64,000 nucleotides of DNA from Mesotaenium endlicherianum (taxonomy: Eukaryota; Streptophyta; Zygnematophyceae; Zygnematales; Mesotaeniaceae): the NCBI GenBank assembly GCA_009602735.1, contig WELA01004248.1:420271-484270 (forward strand), given 5' to 3'. A program made the position numbers and the translations under genes. Below the pieces are notes generated by a model. The model had not been told where the DNA came from. It was given only the letters and a program-made list of their open reading frames with translations, and made no database searches. Positions within the stretch are counted from its first letter, which is position 1; each line of letters begins with the position of its first letter. Shown piece by piece: positions 61,901-64,000 of the stretch.

Positions 61901-64000
61901 AAGAAATCAGTTATATGCTAAAATGAGCAAGTGTGATTTCTTCAAGGAAAGTATTGAATTCTTAGGCCACGTTGTCAGTAAAAAGGGCATCAGTGTGGAC
62001 CCTAAGAAAGTCCAGACCATAAGGGACTGGCCAGTACCACAGTCTGTCTCTGAAGTTAGATCCTTCCTCGGGTTAACTAACTACTATAGGAGATTTATTG
62101 AGAATTATTCCACAAAGGCCAGTAAGCTGACTGACCTTACTAAGAAAGACATAGGGTATGTGTGGGGAGAAAAGCAGCAAGGCTGCCTTCCAGACCCTTA
62201 AAAATGCCTTTTGTTCTGCCCCAGTGCTAGCCGTGTATGACCCCAGCAAATCGGTGCAGGTAGTCACTGATGCTTCTGACTTTGCCATGGGTGCTATTTT
62301 GTTGCAGCCTGCTGACAAAACCACAAAGGATGGTAAGGTACGGCAGGAGTGGCATCCTGTGTTGTATGAGTCTATGAAATTTTATCCAGCGGAGATTAAT
62401 TACTCAGTGCATGATAAAGAGCTGCTAGCTATCATTCATGTGCTCAAACAGTGGAGAGCATACTTTCATGGTAAAGCCATTAAGATGATTACAGATCATC
62501 TAGCTCTGACTCACTTTCAGAAGAAGTCCAAGCTGTCAGGGAGGGAGAACCGCTGGAGCCAGATGCTGGAGCAGTTCCAAGTCCAGATCGACTACAAACC
62601 AGGGAAGTTGAATCCTGCTGATGCACTCTCTAGAAGACCTGACTTGCAAGAAAGGAACTTTAGTCAGCATGCTGTAGATAAAGTCCTATGTGCACTCACT
62701 TCAGTAAAGGTGAAAAAGTCCTTCCTTGAACAACTTAGGAAAGCCTACCTTTCTGACCCAACATTTGAGCCCAGCCCCACTATCGGTGTGTGTCGTGCTA
62801 CTACACTCGGGTATAAACTTAAGGGAGGGGTCTGGGTGACTGAAACCACTTCAGGCAGGCTGAAGCTGGTCATTCCTAATAACTTGGAAATAAGGTCTCT
62901 CTTACTGAGTCAAGCGCATGACAGTCTACTGGGTGGGCATTTGGGGCAGGCCAAAACTGTTGGCAAACTTGCAAAACATTATCATTGGGAGGGGTTGCCC
63001 CGGGAGGTCTTGAAATTTGTGAAGTCTTGTGATCAGTGTCAAAGAAATAAGTCTAGGCACATACCACCGAGAGGTCTCTTGCAACCGCTGGGAAACTATA
63101 TCCATGGACTGGGTGGTCACACTGCCACGAACTGCTAATGGGCATGATTCGATATTGGTAGTCGTGGATAAACATACAAAAATGGTCATTTTCATCCCCA
63201 CAACTGTCAAAGTAACTGCACTCAAAACAGCGAGAATGTTCTACAACCATGTAGTATGCCAACATGGGCTACCCTCTAATATCATCTTAGACCGAGACTC
63301 AAAATTTACCTCTAACTTTTGGAGAGCTTTAATGGGGTTAATGGGAGTCAAACAGCTGCTCAGCACAGCAAACCACCCTCAGACTGACGGGCAGACTGAA
63401 CGAACTAACCGAGTTCCGCAGGAGGTGCTGAGAGCATATATTAACCAAAAAAGTAATTGAGATGACCTGTTGCCTCAAATTCAGTTTGCAGTCAACAGTG
63501 CGGTGCACGCGTCAACGGGCATGACTCCTTTTGAACTCAGCCTGGGTAGAATCCCTAAGTCTCCTTTAGATGTACTGGGGGAAGTCTTTATTTGACCCTG
63601 AAGGGATTGACAATCCGCTCTCCCTCCAGTTAACTCAGGCGTATGCTGACACCCTGTCAGAAGTCCAACAAAACCTGCACAAAGCCCAAGAAAACCAACA
63701 AAAATACGCTAATCAACACCGTCGGGAGCTGACATTTTCTAAGGGCGATTTAGTCAAACTGCATTCTGAGCACCTGTACCTCCCAGGTGTTGTCAAGAAA
63801 AAGCTTGGCCCTGTCTGGGTCGGTCCATATTTGGTAGTGCGTCGTGTCGGTCAGAATGCTTACAAATCGAACATGTCAGCGGACTACAAGGGTCACCCAG
63901 TCTTTAATGTCTCCTTCCTGGAACCATACATCAAAGGTGATACACTGTTCACAGGTCGGTAACCTGTCCAACCGGGACCGGTCCCCGCTGTCCGGGACGG
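58995..64000 (+). mobile_element. Ty3/Gypsy LTR retrotransposon, broken, 3' end outside window
   Basis: A primer-binding site like that for initiator methionine tRNA (TGGTATCGGAGC) starts at 58995 and marks the end of the 5' LTR just before it. Parts follow in Ty3/Gypsy order: gag with an Ala/Glu-rich helical start and a capsid-like region (about 59.0-60.2 kb), a CCHC-type zinc-knuckle region (about 60.4 kb), aspartic protease (about 60.75 kb), reverse transcriptase (about 61.4-62.1 kb), RNase H (about 62.2-62.6 kb) and integrase with zinc-binding and catalytic regions and its C-terminal domain (about 62.9-63.95 kb). The 3' LTR, and any chromodomain, lie beyond 64000. The coding region has several interruptions, about five, so this copy is a fossil of moderate age. 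LTR divergence, the usual clock, cannot be read from this window. Confidence 0.9.

Overview
The window looks like nuclear DNA of a streptophyte (charophyte green alga or early-diverging land plant). The main reasons are a plant-type NF-YB histone-fold subunit, a URGT-type UDP-sugar transporter of the NST-KT family, a plant RmlC-like cupin protein and a plant-type PITH protein. All have many GT-AG introns, intergenic spaces are long, simple repeats are abundant, and there is a Ty3/Gypsy retroelement. Species cannot be fixed from the sequence alone. Four runs of N (9576, 11616-11646, 41705, 42769-42780) and long poly-G or poly-C runs mark weak spots in the assembly. Spliced models below were built by eye from splice sites, intron phase and remembered family sequences; no alignment was run.

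Layout. 1-3763 (-): first four exons of a UDP-rhamnose/UDP-galactose transporter, whose 3' end lies off the left edge. About 5129-6790 (+): three-exon membrane-anchored cupin protein. 7424-7690: degenerate 24-bp tandem repeat. 9010-9260 (-): N-terminal exon of a bacterial-type DNA cytosine-5 methyltransferase, ending beside a poly-G run. 9751-18929 (+): very long low-complexity plus coiled-coil protein, about 2006 residues. 19.3-31.2 kb: a tandem segmental duplication carrying two F-box/leucine-rich-repeat genes, the first with a damaged 3' end and the second clearly a pseudogene. 34816-37066 (+): complete six-exon NF-YB gene. 38364-43791 (-): complete eight-exon PITH-domain gene. 45141-52100 (-): five-exon EamA/DMT transporter with a likely plastid transit peptide and an extraordinary Ala/Gly-rich C-terminal extension. 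52.1-58.9 kb: repeat-rich DNA without a recognisable gene. 58995-64000 (+): broken Ty3/Gypsy LTR retrotransposon running off the right edge.

The genes do not form a pathway. They are independent housekeeping or regulatory genes: Golgi nucleotide-sugar transport, CCAAT-box transcription, proteasome-linked PITH protein, plastid transport, SCF-type F-box. The most unusual items are the Ala/Gly extension on the plastid transporter, the low-complexity coiled-coil giant, the isolated bacterial-type methyltransferase exon, and the collinear duplication around the F-box genes.
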